Assembly: GCA_003260075.1 (NCBI GenBank)
Contig: QLIY01000211.1
Span: forward strand, 9,208-73,207
DNA from: Phallusia mammillata
Taxonomy: Eukaryota > Chordata > Ascidiacea > Phlebobranchia > Ascidiidae
Direction: 5' to 3'
DNA length: 64,000 nucleotides
Of the stretch, positions 45,801-58,284 are shown one piece after another. A program made the translations under genes and the position numbers. The notes under the pieces are model-generated. The model worked only from the letters and a program-made list of their open reading frames with translations. It did not search any database and was not told the origin of the DNA. Numbering within the stretch: the first letter of the stretch is position 1; every line of letters begins with the position of its first letter.

Positions 45801-48800
45801 CTGCGCGCGCATAAATAAATATATATTCGACTTCATTTCCGCGAATCTGACGAGCGACGTGGCTTCCGTAGCGCTTATCTCGTCGGGTCAGGTGCGGCCG
45901 GGATTTAAGGCCCACACCGTGCGCGATTATTTAACCAGGGGATAATCTTGAATTGCGGCGCTCGAATGGAAGTCAATGCTCGTTGCGTGAAGTGGACGAC
46001 ATTGTTCAACTGCTCCGGTGACATTAATCATGTATTGTAGGCAATATTTGGTCCGTTGTTTACGGTGCTAGTGAAAACATACAGACAGGGAGACGGACAG
46101 GACACTATGCGATGTACTTCTCGGCGCGACAGAGCGTTTCAATGTGTTTTGTCCACAAGTGATGACACCCCACGCATTCGCAGACATAACATCGTTAGGA
46201 AGAATGCGTTTGGGATTGATCTTGAACCGAATGTCTTAGAAAGCACAACATGCAGTCTACCACAAAGTACACGGCCTATTTTTCCGTTTAAAATTGCTAA
46301 AGCAACACATAGGGCTAGGTCGATGAAGTTATAACGTGACATTTTTGCTTTGCCACGGCACTCCTACATTGAACATCCTTGACATGATAAACCGTCATGG
46401 ATAAAATGAAAAACAAATAAAAACGTGGAATGACAGATGAAATTCATAGATTCACGACATGTTTAGCATGACACATGTCACCCCACCTTAACCCGTATAT
46501 TGCATCGACAAATCCGTGGAACTGGGTGCGTCGTTAACAAGACCTCATAAAAACACCAGAATTATTGTTCCATCGAAACGTTATGATTGTTTTCCTAAAC
46601 GAGTGTTAAGATAAGGTTTTTGTTGTCTCTCCAAAACATATTGTCTATTCAACTGAGTTAACATGTTGCTGTGAAACATTTCAACATTTTAACCCGACCA
46701 AGGTTATAGTAAAGTCAAAACGCTAAGATATTTTGAAAAAAACAAAAATAGTGGATCCCTTTGGGTAAACTAACCCCAAACACAATTCACAACACTGCGT
46801 TAAAAGATTAAATTGTTGAAGGTTTTACGAGTCGATCGGTGTCCTTGTTTTGTGTTTGAAGCCAATGTGAGCAATTGGCAATGAACCACCGCCTCCCTAT
46901 CGCCCACAAGCTTGGCGCGATTAAAAAAATATATTACCACCGCGTGAGGCCGTCCAACGATAAAACAACAGAGTTGTTTGTGTGCGCAATGCATCAACCC
47001 GCAGAGAAACCATTTGTTATTTTAGCAGCTTTCCGCAACAAAGCCTTGTTTGCTTAGCAACCCAAATGATCGGCGTTCAAATCGTCCCCGGGTGCTGGTG
47101 ACGACCATTCCCCGCCAAACCTCATCACGGATCGCAGTCTCCGCGCCTCAAATTAATAGATCGACGACCATTGCCGGGTTATCGAATACTATGAGAGTTT
47201 TCTTTGATCTTTGATGCATGAGTATTAGAGCGCGAAGATCTCGGCGTTTTTAATGTGAAGCGAAATTAAAATCATTTTAGGACTACAAAAAGTAAGAAGT
47301 GTTACACCTTGATGCGCATGAAGGAGTTACTCGGAACGTCATAGATTGTGAGAATGGTCCACGTACTTTCGAAATTCAAGTGCCATTTTTTACTTTATGG
47401 CAGTTGTTTTCTTTCTCGGCTTAACTTCTTAATAACCTCTCAAAGCTCGGTGTGATGAAAAATCCTCACATTTTCGTTTTTCCCTGTTTTTCATAAAAGA
47501 TAAAGGTCACAAATTTTGTTATTTCAAATAATGTTCGTGTTTGTAACCAGATTTGTAACTTGCAATGGGAACAGGGCTGTATTGTCGTGCAAAATACAAT
47601 TTTAAAATGTGCATTTTTGTTTCAGAGAATTACAAGACAACAAAATTTCGTCTCTGATTGGCCACGTCTTCAGTGATGCAACGAATCTGCGATCGTTGTA
47701 AGTACAAGTTTTTGCGCTAAGTATATTGATTCAAGGAAATTTATTATAGAAACAGCATACATATATAATAGCATTTAAAAAAGTCAGAAAAATCATAGTC
47801 CAAAGGTCGATACACGTTTCTCGGTAAAATAGGGCAATTTTGTTGTTGTATCACCCGACCAATACCTTCAGCTCGGGGCTATACTGTCTAATTTACGAAA
47901 CATCAAAGAGTAAATCATGGCCACACAACTTGTTTAATGTATGTTGGTACACAGAGCGTTGAGGTACGTTCATCTATCCGCTGTTTATCAAACGCATACC
48001 ACCGGGCCATCAGCGATCGTCCAATATGACATTAATTCAATCACTCACATCCAAAGGCAGAGCTAAGCTGGAGTGAGCCGGACTCTTTTGCTCCTCCGCA
48101 GTAATTAAGTTTCAGCAAATTAAGTTTCGCGTAATAGCTGTTCCGCATTGCTGGGTGCATATGCAAAGACCGATAAGTCTGCAGAAGCTGCATGCAAATT
48201 CAAAGATGGAATACCGCACTAAAATTAAACCCCGAAATGGTAAAGAGTCTCCAATTATAGGAATCATAAAGATAATACTTTTTGTGTTGCGATAAAATTG
48301 TAAAACGATCCGCATTTTTATTTAGTCTTACAGTTACAGTAAGACATCTGTGCTGTCAATAGTTTACATCGATTTGTCCTTTATTTCCGTCCAAATTTTT
48401 GCCTCACTTTGACTGCGTGCCAATTCGCTATATCAGGGTCACGGGGTCAAATCTCGCTCACCACTTGCGGTGTCAATTGCGCTTCTCGCTCAACCGTTGC
48501 TCAGTCGAAACGCACTGATCAAATTTGTAGAGATTTTTACCGGTTTTCGGCGCGAAAACAACAGGCAGAAATTCAATTGCTTTTGGTTGAAACGATGCCA
48601 AGCAGCAAAAACAGATGGTGTGTCGACTGCGAGCCGATCCGGTAAGGTGAATGGGTGTCACTCGCGTTTAGCAGGGAATGAAATAGAAGATTGCAGCTAG
48701 GAAAATGTCTGACAGTGAAAATGCATTAGGGGAAAGTGTTCCCAAAACATCCAAAGTCGCAGCACCAACTTAGGCGTATTTTTATCATTGCAACCCTTTA

Positions 48801-51800
48801 CGTATCTTTTTCACGAACCAGACTTTGACAATTTGCGTTTTTCTTCATTTTGTGTATATTTCAGGAGACTGAGCGGAAATTTCATTTCTGATATACCAAA
48901 CATCTTGCTATTTGGTTTGCACAATCTTCGCAAACTCTACCTTGACGACAATCTCATTGACCAAGTTCCAAGCAAAGCACTGGAAGATTCGCCCAATCTC
49001 GACTGCCTGTAAGTTGCTTATACTGTAGCTTAGTCACTTACGGTAGTTAGAAATAAGATCACGTCTGCACAAGACATGGCATTTGCAACATGGGTCAGTC
49101 TATTCTTCATCATAACATTTAGGATACTTTTTTTCACCAAACTTCATTTTTGCTGAGTAAAGTTTTAATGGTAGCGTTAAGGTTTCTTGCATATTATTAC
49201 ATGATTCTGTATAAAAAAAGATCTTTAGGATACAATTGAGCAAGGGCGTCTCTAGTTTGCAATACAATACAGTAAATCATATGTTGATTGCCAATTGGCT
49301 CAGTCGTTAATGTACGTCTTACGCAGTAAGTCTGCAACTCTGAGCGAGGCAATGTTTATTATATTGCAGAAATACTAAGCAGCTCAAACGTTCGAAGCGG
49401 TTACCAGCGACTGCGTTAAGCTTGAAATAACCCAAATCAATCCGGCGATTACTCGGATGGAGTAATATAAATTGATTGAGTTACATTTCAACGAAATAAG
49501 ACTTTGATACAAAGTAACAGTTTAAGACCGTAACACACACGACCTGTATGCCGGGTCCAATACCTTCCATGAGCAAATTCCAATTTTTAGATTTTGCAAA
49601 ATATTCAAGGACATGATAAACCACGTGTTCGTGCATGTGTAACGCGCGCTTTTTGGACGACCTATAAAATAAACTTGTGGCGCTTTTAACGGCACTTACG
49701 ATGTTGTCTTGGCGCTTGTTAACGATTCTGTAATGAGGATTGTCGGTGCCAGCCAAGACGCGGGAAACTCGCTTCTCGTTTACGCAAGAAAGAGTACAAT
49801 AAAAAACGAAGAGTTTTAAAACTATTAGTAGTTTTCTTGTTGAATAAGATACTGAAGGTGCCTATAATGTGGATGAATATATATATATATATATATATGT
49901 TATAAAAAAAACGGTGGATTACTTCAGACTTTTTCAAGTTTAATGTCTGTTAATATACGCAACGGTTGTCTCCATCGCTAATACTGACTCTCCGGTGACT
50001 CGTGATTGTACAACATACTACACACAGTTAATAGTTCTCCTGCGAAAAGACAAAAATGAAAGTATATGAGAAATACATGGATAAATCTGATTTAGATTAG
50101 TGGTGTGTGCAACTCAGAAGTATGTTGCCATTTATGCATCAAATATGCATTTCAACGCGGAAAGTAAGACGTTCAAATTAGTTAGAGGTCAGTGGTGGAT
50201 TTTTCGGACGCCTGGTGTTCATTGCTGACCTTACGACCTAGGCACGCGTCCGAATGTGGTTAGCAGTAAATGTTCGCTTTACGAGCGATAAAGACAATTA
50301 TGATTTGCGACCTAGCGTACCTGCATAAGGATAAAGCGCACACCCGTAAACCTTTACGACAGTCTAACGCAGGGGTGGGCAAACTACGGCCCGCGGGCCG
50401 CATGCATCCCGGCAAAGGAGTTCATGCGGCCCGCCAAATGTTAGGAAATTTTAAAGAGAAAGTTACCGAGCAACGCTGAATAGTATTATAAGCACAGGCG
50501 TAGAGTTTTTAAAAAATAATAAAAAGTACCAAGGGTGCGACTTGCCGATACCTATACCATGTGCAGTATCTGTACCCGTACCAGCATATACTTAGGAACT
50601 AAACATAGATACTTTTTATGTGCCTTTGCCTGTTGTTTCTGCCACGTTATTATGCAAATCGTCACTTGACACAATTTCTTCGTTCGATAAAAGTAAAAGC
50701 GATTCACGTTTTCAAATACAGCCCACTTTGTACTGTTGACGGCAAAACTTTGGTCACTTTGGATCAAGTTTAGGTCGTTGCAGTACATTGCAACCGGACA
50801 TTAAACACGGCTTTAGAATCGTTAACACATACCACACCACACTTAAGATGGATACTAAAAGCGGCTCGCTTTGTTTAATGTTGGCGCAAGGAATTTATTA
50901 ACAAAAAAACGTGGTGTAGCCTATATTGCAATAAATGCTTGTTTATTTTGAAACAATTACAATTGTAACGTTTCAACCAATGTTTGTGCAAACAAAGTGA
51001 CAACAAACGTATTTCCACATAGCTAAAAATATACTGTTAATATTTTGCTAATTAATATGTTAATATTTTGGGCTAAATCAGGGGTGCACAAACTGCGGCC
51101 GTACGGCCACATGCGGCCGCGGAGACGAGTTTGTGCGGCCGTGACCATGTATGTTAAAATACATCTACAGGCTGCCATGACGCAACTAAAACTATTTTGC
51201 CAACTATTTCGGTTTTCAAACTGCCCAAAACAGATTTCGTGAGACAGAAAAAAAGATTACCAGCCTAAGAACCACATACGCCAGGCTTTTTAACCGCTTA
51301 TTGTGTGCAAACAATGCGAAAAAACAGGCACCGCAATCGTCACAATACCGATCATGACGTCATAAACAGCTAGCTCGGTTCAGCTAAACTTATGCACCTA
51401 GTTAGAAATTATTAATATGAGCATTTCAAACGGCTTTGAATCGTATATACATGATATAAACCTAATTCTTTACACTAGTTATTTAAAAAAACAAGCAAGC
51501 AATTGGTGGCTGTTGGTGAAATACTATGCGGCCCGATAAGATTAGGAACTTTTGAATGCGGCCCTTGCACTGAAAAGTTTGCCCACCCCTGGTCTAACGG
51601 GATCTAATTTTGTGACGTCAAGTGAACGGTAATGTGTTTTTGTAGGTAACAGTACTTTGTTTTCTTTGGTTGTTTTTGTTTTAATGTGCCGGTTACTTTC
51701 CACAACTTTTGTTCGACTTAATCGAAAATCGTTATGATGTATGTAGCTTTTTGTTGTCCCAAGTGCCGTGACAAAAGCTGAAACGCAATTTTGATTATTG

Positions 51801-54800
51801 TCATGCCATTTTTGCAGGAATCTGGCTGTAAACCAAATAACAGAAATACAAGATGACGCCTTTTCAAGTCTACCCAAGTTGGAAACTTTGTAAGTGCCAG
51901 TTGCGTTTTTACCTTACTGAATAAATACATTTTGACAGGTTCGGTTCAACTTGCCTAAACTCACAAAAAGTAGCTCTTGACACCTGCGCAACACTTAAAA
52001 AGATATTACCAAAACCATAACGCCAAAAACCGGGTTTGCAATAAATACAAACTTCGACATAAAGTGTCACACGAGATGCGTTATCGCATTGTTTTCCTCA
52101 GCGCAGTTAGACCGTCACAAAATAGATCTGCCTAAATCTCCCGTAACAGCGCTATATTCCCCATACCCGACATACCTTGAACAACAAAACGGGGTCCGCC
52201 CCACCGGGTAGGTGGTCGTCTCACTGTGACGTCACAACAGGTGCGCCCTCCCACCATTTCCCTCACACTTTTTAACACGGATCCACTTTGCTTTCAGGCT
52301 TCTACGAGAGAATCAAATTTCGACGGTCGGGACAAGGGCCTTCGCGGGAATTCCCCTTTGCCGAGTTCTGTGAGTAATGATTTTTTGGGTAATTAGTACA
52401 TTGTTGCGTTGAGTTTGGGTTAGACGGTGTTTTTTGATCGCCCATGTTCAGGCACACGAGTTAAGCCACACGACAGCTGCAGTGGGTCTTGTATTGTTTG
52501 TGCAGTTGTCCCTTCGCTATTGTGTCATCCATTGTACGGCTCACCTGAATTTCAGAAGTCGTACCTTACTGTAGGATACGACACGGTGACGATGATTAGA
52601 TTAAGAGCACAAGGCCTTCGTATTCGTTGCAAGTGATGCGAGGAATAATTGGTGAACAGGATGTCCATTAACATACGCTGTACGGACGTAATCTTGTCAA
52701 AACACGTTGAACGTTGTAGCACAGGGCGGAGATATGGTGTTACTTTTCACAGATGTTTACAAATTATTGGATGAATAACTGATATGTGTTGTTTGTCCAG
52801 AAAACGCATAACAATCGTTGTTAAATTTTGCCATACAAAACGTAGGCAATTAATTCGAATAATTGAAAAACATTACATACATGCATACCCACAAAACGTA
52901 AAGCATGTAAATTAAATTTGCCAACGAATTATGAATTAAGAGTGCTAGATACCTGTGCAAAAACAGCAAATAGTAAAAAAGACTTTCTTTCTTCCAGTAA
53001 ATTTTATTTTTTAGCAAGAAAACATTTTTTAAATTATTTTCACAAAAAATAAGTTCCCACGCTCTGTTGATAGGTTTTATAAATCACGTCTGTTGGCCAA
53101 ATCTATCACGCTTTCCGACCGAAATAGTTCGATGACAATTTGTCTCACATGGAATAAGCAGATGAACAAACACAAATCGATCGTCGTGACATTCCGCAAA
53201 TCCCAAGGGGAATTTCTTATCATTTGATTTCACGCGTCAATGCTCCGTTATTTTCAGTTTTATCATCCATTGATTCCAATACATTGGGTCGCGACGGGGG
53301 TCCACGATTTTCCTGTGTTTGGGGGATATAAAAGGCGTCAGCAGGTGGCCAATAACGTTCGTTAGCTGGTATGAATGAAAAGAAACAGGGATTAGGCATA
53401 ATGCCGGTTTTAGTCGAAGCAAATCCTATGAATCGCAAAGTTACAGATTTAGATGTGGGAAGCAGGGGAGAAAACACGATGGTTTTGCGCTCAGGGAAAA
53501 TGAAACTGTTTCTTGTTTGTTCAAATTTGCTACAATTGACTTGATATTTCATGCAAGATAAGAACGGTTAAGCCATAAACTTTTAAAATACAAATACCCT
53601 CATTGCTCGGCACAAGCGGGTTTTCTAAGCATTTGTATGTTATTTTCTTTTTCTGTGTCACGTGTTGACCTAAAACTTGATATTGTGTTGATGCAGAACC
53701 TTGCAGTATAACAGATTGACAGAATTTCCAGAGAGCATCACCAATCTTACCAACCTTGTTGACTTGTAAGTTCAATTTATACCGTTAAAAATGAAGAGTT
53801 TCAAAACAACCACATTATTTCTGTTCTATACAGGACGCTCAGCGACAACCAAATTCAGTATCTCCCCGATGGAGCCTTTTCGAATCTTCGCAACCTACAA
53901 ATATTGTAAGTAAGATATAACTGTAACTCGAATGCCGTACAATATATAACGCAAGTGCCTTTTGCAGGGTTTTGAGAAATAATCCGTTGAAGTCTGTTGG
54001 AAAGTCCGCCTTCACCAACTTGCATCTCCTGACTACCATGTGAGTTGTTCAAATAATCGTCAGTTGTAACTCTAAATTGTCTAAAAATTCTAAGTGGGCT
54101 CAAAATTTTGACCCAAACCTTTTTTTCAATAGCAGGCCCGAATTCGGCTGTAAACGTGATAAAACTGTGGCACGAATACGACTTAGTGTGAACTCAGGCC
54201 TAAATTAAGCCCAATTTAAATTTATACCTGAACCCGGCCCGAACCTGAACCTGAGAAGCCTAGCCCAACTTACAATAGCAGTGTAAGTATTCTACAACAA
54301 ACAGAATCATGTGACACATTGACCTGATCTAAACTCGGATGCATTCACTATCCAAAAGCTTTGTACAAGCGAGTAGTATAACAATCATTCTCTGTCATCG
54401 AGGTCTGTGTGCCTTGCTTCTTAAGGGCTGATATCAGCATAGATTGGCGTGTTTGCAATAGATATGAAAACAGGCTGGTATCAGAAATGTCAAGGTTTTC
54501 TCAAATACCTTAAGTCGTGTGCTGATTACCTTGAGTGGCAGTCATTGAGATTTGACCTTCAACTGTTTACTACCGAATTTGCCCTTGACAATTATGTTAA
54601 AATTTTACATTTTACAGACGCGTGGAGCAGATCAGTGAACAACGAGTATTTCCTGATTTTTCCGGATGCAGCAAATTACAAGACTTGTAAGTTGGATGCA
54701 AACATATACTTCCAAGTTAAATAAAAAAAACTAACCGACAAGTTACAGCAAAGAGGCAAATTACTATTTCGCCTATAGGTAACGCATTTTCTAAGACCCG

Positions 54801-57800
54801 CTAGCGCCATCTAGGCGTGAAAACTTAAAACAAAAAAGTTTATCTCCTTTACATTGAACAATAACGGACGGCAAACAAAGTCCAAACAAGATCGCTGTAA
54901 GCACATGACGAAAGTCAAGGTCGTATTAGGATTGCGAACAACGAAAAAAAAAACACTTACTGAACGGGAAAATAGTAAATGGCCGAAATACCCTATTCGT
55001 TATCAAAAAATAACGAACCATTGTTTCATGAATTTATCGAAAAAGTAACAAAATAGTGTAAAATCGTCTCACACAGTATGGTTTATACATGTTACAGGAC
55101 GATCAGTGGCGGACGTATTCGGTCACTGCCAACAGATTTATGCCGTTGGCTTCCAGACCTCCGGAGTCTTAATGTAAAAGAAAACAAACTCGTTAACTTA
55201 AGCGGAATCGGAAGTTGTTTCCAACTTCAGTATCTTGATGCGAGTCACAATTACATGAAGAGGTTAAGCAAAAGTGATGTTGGAAATTTGACCAGTCTCG
55301 AAGAACTGTGAGTATCAGTCAACATACATCTTTTACACAATAAAGCAAATACGGGTGAAAGTTTTGACATGAAACAATTGAATTTAAATGTGTCTCTCGA
55401 ATATTTTGGCTGGCTGTAAATCTGACAGTTATCTTTAGCCTTTTGGTTGTGTTTCAGGGACTTGAGCCACAACTTCATTTCAACTTTAGACGACAATGTT
55501 TTCCAAAATAATCCCTTACGAAAACTGTAAGTAAATTTTTGTTGTGCATATTTGTTCACAAGTTGTTTGGAGTGATAATTAGGTTTTTGATGTTCTTGTT
55601 CTGACCCTCAAAATTTCTTATCACCAACGACGAATTAAAGAAAATAAATAAAAATACTTACAAAATATAGGCAATATGTTAAAAAAAATTCACAGTTTTC
55701 ATTACTATAAAAGCCTGCTTATCAAAATCTCTGCATTTTTTGCAGAAACTTGGCATTCAATACGTTCACATATCTGCCAGTCAAGGGTCTTAGCCAGTTA
55801 ACTCATTTGAACTTAACGGGTGTAAGCAAGATGTTGTACCTCCCGCCAATCGAACTACTCAACAAGCTGCAATTTCTCAACGCCGCTTTCTCATATCACT
55901 GTTGCCAAGTCCGTGCTGAGGTAGGCAGTTTTTTCAAGTTGGACATACATCATAACACAACAACGAAAAAGAGCAAATTGTAATAAATTTCAAAGAAAAT
56001 CTTTGCCCCATTTTTAACAAAGCGATTTGCACAGTCAACCACTGAATGGAATACATGATATTGTCATGGTTAGATTAATCGAATTTGTATTGAATGTGAT
56101 GAAAACTGAAACGTTTTAATACGGCCGTTTCACCGCTATGCAGCTGTTCGTTGGGTTAAATATTTCATGTTTAGTTGCCAGTGCTTGGTGGAACAGGTTT
56201 CAGATTTAATTTAACAAAACTGAATTTTACTTTAGTGGCAGCGAGTACATCAAGACGAATCAGCTGGAATATATAAACCTCAGCATTCAACACAATGTTT
56301 TCCTGATCCCGGACCTCTCAGCCCATGTATTGATCTTCTTCCTTCGGTGTTGGCCCGAACCATTCTATGGCTTGCCCTCGTTGTTTCCTTTGTTCTAAAT
56401 CTCACCATCGTTTTCTCCAGCACCATTCGCAAATGCCTGTACTCCTTTAAACAGTCGAAGATACGCCATAAAATCACGGAGCCTTCGAGTTTTGAAGATT
56501 CTACGAATGAAAATTCAAATCAAGCACCTGTTATGCCCGTCCCCAAAGCCAGCAATGCAGATCCCATGGAGGCGTTTGAATTGGCTTTGTGCCATCTTGC
56601 TCTTGCCGATATTATCGCCACTGGTTACGTGGCAGTTATTGTGAGTTTTGACACAATGACAAGGAGTGATTTTGCAAAATATGGAGCTTGGTGGCAGCAA
56701 TCCGTCCCCTGCCGAACAGCTGGATTCTTTCTGGTCATGGGAATGCAGTTGGCATTTTTCACTGTACTTATTGCTGCCGTAGAGCGCTATCTATCGACGA
56801 TGTTTCCGCTTAAGCCGGAGAAACACATGGGCAAAGCGGTTATCGGGCTGGCATTGAGTGCTGCCTGGGTAATATCTGTCGCGACCGCCGTAGTGACATT
56901 GTACAGCGGCGCCAAATGGTATCAGGGTTCGGTTGACAGCCCTTTGCCTCCATTCAACGGAGCAACATGCCTTCCATGGTCAACCGATTTTCCGTACGTT
57001 GCTGTTCTGATTGGCGGACATTTTGTTTCCTGTCTTGTGGTTGGAGTTCTCTGTGTGCTTATGTTCTGCGCGCGTCGCAAGCAGTCGTGGTTAAGTCCTC
57101 GCAAGCACACACGGACGCAGATTGCTCTGGTGGTGGCATGTAATGTTGTGTTCATTCTACCACTGGCCATTATAGGACTTCTAACGTCAGCCATAGCGAC
57201 CTACCCCGCGGTCGCTGAACCATTCTTTACGTCACAACTTAACGACTTTGACGCATCAGAATACGTTGACAAGGTCCTGAACGTCGATCTGCTGCTGATG
57301 TTAGTTTTGCTGCTCATCTGCCTGCGTTTGCTGCTAAATCCGATTCTTTACGTCGCTTTCAGTACTGGATTTAAAAGAGACGCGAGTGCCATAGTAAAAA
57401 GACTCTTCTGCACGGAAAGAGTAATCCGGTCGCACGATGTTGACGCTGATGGCGATAACATCCACGACACTGCGGGGGAATTCACCTTCAGGTGTGGCAC
57501 CCCGACCGATGGAAAACGTGTCAAAGGGGGTCGAGATGTGGATAAGTTGTTAGAATCGCCGATTGAAGAGCCAGAGGCATTTGAAAATAATATCCCGTTA
57601 CATCGAGAGTTTCAACTTCTTCGCACGCCGCCAATGCGCATGATGTCGCGCAGCGTTTCGCACGAGGCCGATAACAACGTACACCATGCTACGGTATATC
57701 CGGAGCCAATTGAGGACGCCGATTGGTTCAACCTCTGTCCGGTCTATCGCTTCCACGGGGATCAGAACGCAGAAATCCCGCGCGACTTGGTTCAAACCGC

Positions 57801-58284
57801 CATTCCGCTCCGAAAGATCCATCCTAAATCGTTATCCATGCAACCGTGTACAAGCAGCACGATTGATTACCGCGTCGACGAACCGGGGTGTTCGACAACC
57901 CTGCGCCCGACCCGTCGCAAAAGCAACAACCTTCACATTGATGTGTCCAAAGAGCGCCTACCGCCGTTGGCATGGCAACGGGTCGGGGAGGACGGACAGA
58001 CGCAAATCTGCATCGGGGCAAACAAACTTTCCCACTCGTGCGAGTCTTCGACGTCCAAGGACTCTGGAATCCAGTCAGAACCCGATTTCTTCACACCCTG
58101 CGCGTGTTCAACGGGATCAGACAGCTTGGCCCGCTCAAGTCAAACGTCCGACCACTCCAGCGCCAACCAGCGGTTGTTTGACCCAGTTAACGAGTCCCTA
58201 CACAGCGAAACAAAATTCAAATACGCTAAGGCCGACCGAGGTCCTCCTGCAACGATTCAAACAAGAGCAGAAACTGTATTGTAG
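24880..58284 (+). CDS. Leucine-rich-repeat GPCR, LGR4/5/6 type
   Basis: Plasma-membrane receptor. Vertebrate members bind R-spondins and raise Wnt signalling. Exons: 24880-24997, 25346-25448, 38787-38858, 42978-43049, 47626-47697, 48865-49008, 51818-51889, 52298-52369, 53697-53765, 53834-53905, 53968-54039, 54618-54686, 55098-55307, 55458-55526, 55746-55920, 56236-58284; 1169 aa, phases consistent throughout. A signal peptide is followed by a cysteine LRRNT (KCPTACTCTRD), about 17 LRRs (mostly one 69-72 nt phase-2 exon each), the LGR hinge AFSYHCC and FPDPGPLSPC, then 7TM (about 525-870). TM3 ends ERY (670-672), TM7 has NPILY (855-859), and GAWWQQSVPC matches the family's ECL1. Seventeen LRRs fits class B (LGR4-6), not the glycoprotein-hormone or relaxin receptors. 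Oddities: a ~50-residue ICL1, a ~300-residue tail with DSGIQS (1096-1101), and a 13.3-kb second intron. Confidence 0.93.
26765..27704. mobile_element. TIR element with TAAGGTACCTG ends
   Basis: TAAGGTACCTG at 26765 and CAGGTACCTTA ending at 27704 are perfect 11-bp inverses, and similarity continues inward (AAGGCCCA on both sides). AATAAGGCCCA recurs internally. It is 940 bp and non-coding. The flanks share only TAG, so the superfamily is unclear. Confidence 0.65.
35019..35557. mobile_element. hAT MITE in LGR intron 2
   Basis: The TIRs CAGTGGTTCTCAAAGT and AGTTTCAGAACCACTG are flanked by perfect 8-bp duplications TTTTATGC (35011-35018, 35558-35565). GGGTCGCG repeats lie inside both ends. It is 539 bp and non-coding. 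Confidence 0.92.
38383..38743. mobile_element. hAT MITE, same family as 16420-17349
   Basis: It starts CAGCGGTTTTCAAACTGGGG and ends GTTTGAGAACCAATG. Perfect 8-bp duplications GTATAGAA lie at 38375-38382 and 38744-38751. It is 361 bp. Its right end is only 43 bases from LGR exon 3, so it sits beside the acceptor region. Confidence 0.93.
39278..39677. mobile_element. hAT-like MITE with CAGAGTTGCAAG ends
   Basis: CAGAGTTGCAAG at 39278 and CTTGCAACTCTG ending 39677 are perfect 12-bp inverses. CGGGCC/GGGTTCGGG repeats fill both arms. The flanks CACTGCAA and CACTGAAA make a 7/8 duplication. 400 bp, in LGR intron 3. Confidence 0.88.
42746..42895 (-). mobile_element. Truncated hAT MITE, relative of 1721-2077
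   Basis: CAGTGTTTCTTAACC followed by AGCGCTTGTACCCCTTG matches the right end of the 1721-2077 element in reverse. The opposite end is missing and the distal boundary is approximate. In LGR intron 3. Confidence 0.6.
49296..49350 (+). repeat. Possible tRNA-like SINE relic
   Basis: TGGCTCAGTCGT fits the polymerase III A box (TRGCNNAGYNGG) except for its last base. No good B box follows at the usual spacing, so this is at most a decayed tRNA-derived sequence in LGR intron 6. Confidence 0.2.
49877..49898. repeat. (AT)11 microsatellite
   Basis: Eleven AT dinucleotides in LGR intron 6. Confidence 0.9.
50370..51591. mobile_element. hAT element, 1.2 kb, in LGR intron 6
   Basis: CAGGGGTGGGCAAACT at the left and AGTTTGCCCACCCCTG at the right are perfect 16-bp inverses, with perfect 8-bp duplications GTCTAACG (50362-50369, 51592-51599). 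A second hAT-like terminus, CAGGGGTGCACAAACT, occurs inside at 51079 beside GCGGCC repeats, suggesting a nested or rearranged copy. It encodes no transposase. Its right end is 226 bases before exon 7. Confidence 0.92.
54136..54272. mobile_element. Degenerate MITE fragment related to 39278-39677
   Basis: CCCGG/CGGGCC-rich sequence whose reverse complement begins AGTTGGGCTAGGC resembles the 39278 element. CAATAGCAG flanks it on both sides (54127-54135, 54273-54281). In LGR intron 11. Confidence 0.45.
58060..58077 (+). other. DSGIQS motif in the LGR C-tail
   Basis: In frame, codons GAC TCT GGA ATC CAG TCA encode residues 1096-1101, an exact DSG-hydrophobic-X-S match, the phosphodegron read by beta-TrCP in beta-catenin and IkB. 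It lies in a Ser-rich intracellular tail. Function here is inference. Confidence 0.5.

Noticed and set aside
49296..49350. Functional tRNA gene
   Set aside because: A-box-like only. No B box or cloverleaf could be drawn.
56347..58284. Intronless rhodopsin-like GPCR starting at 56347
   Set aside because: The frame opens upstream at an acceptor (56235) and joins the LRR exons in phase. It is the last exon of the LGR gene, not a separate gene.
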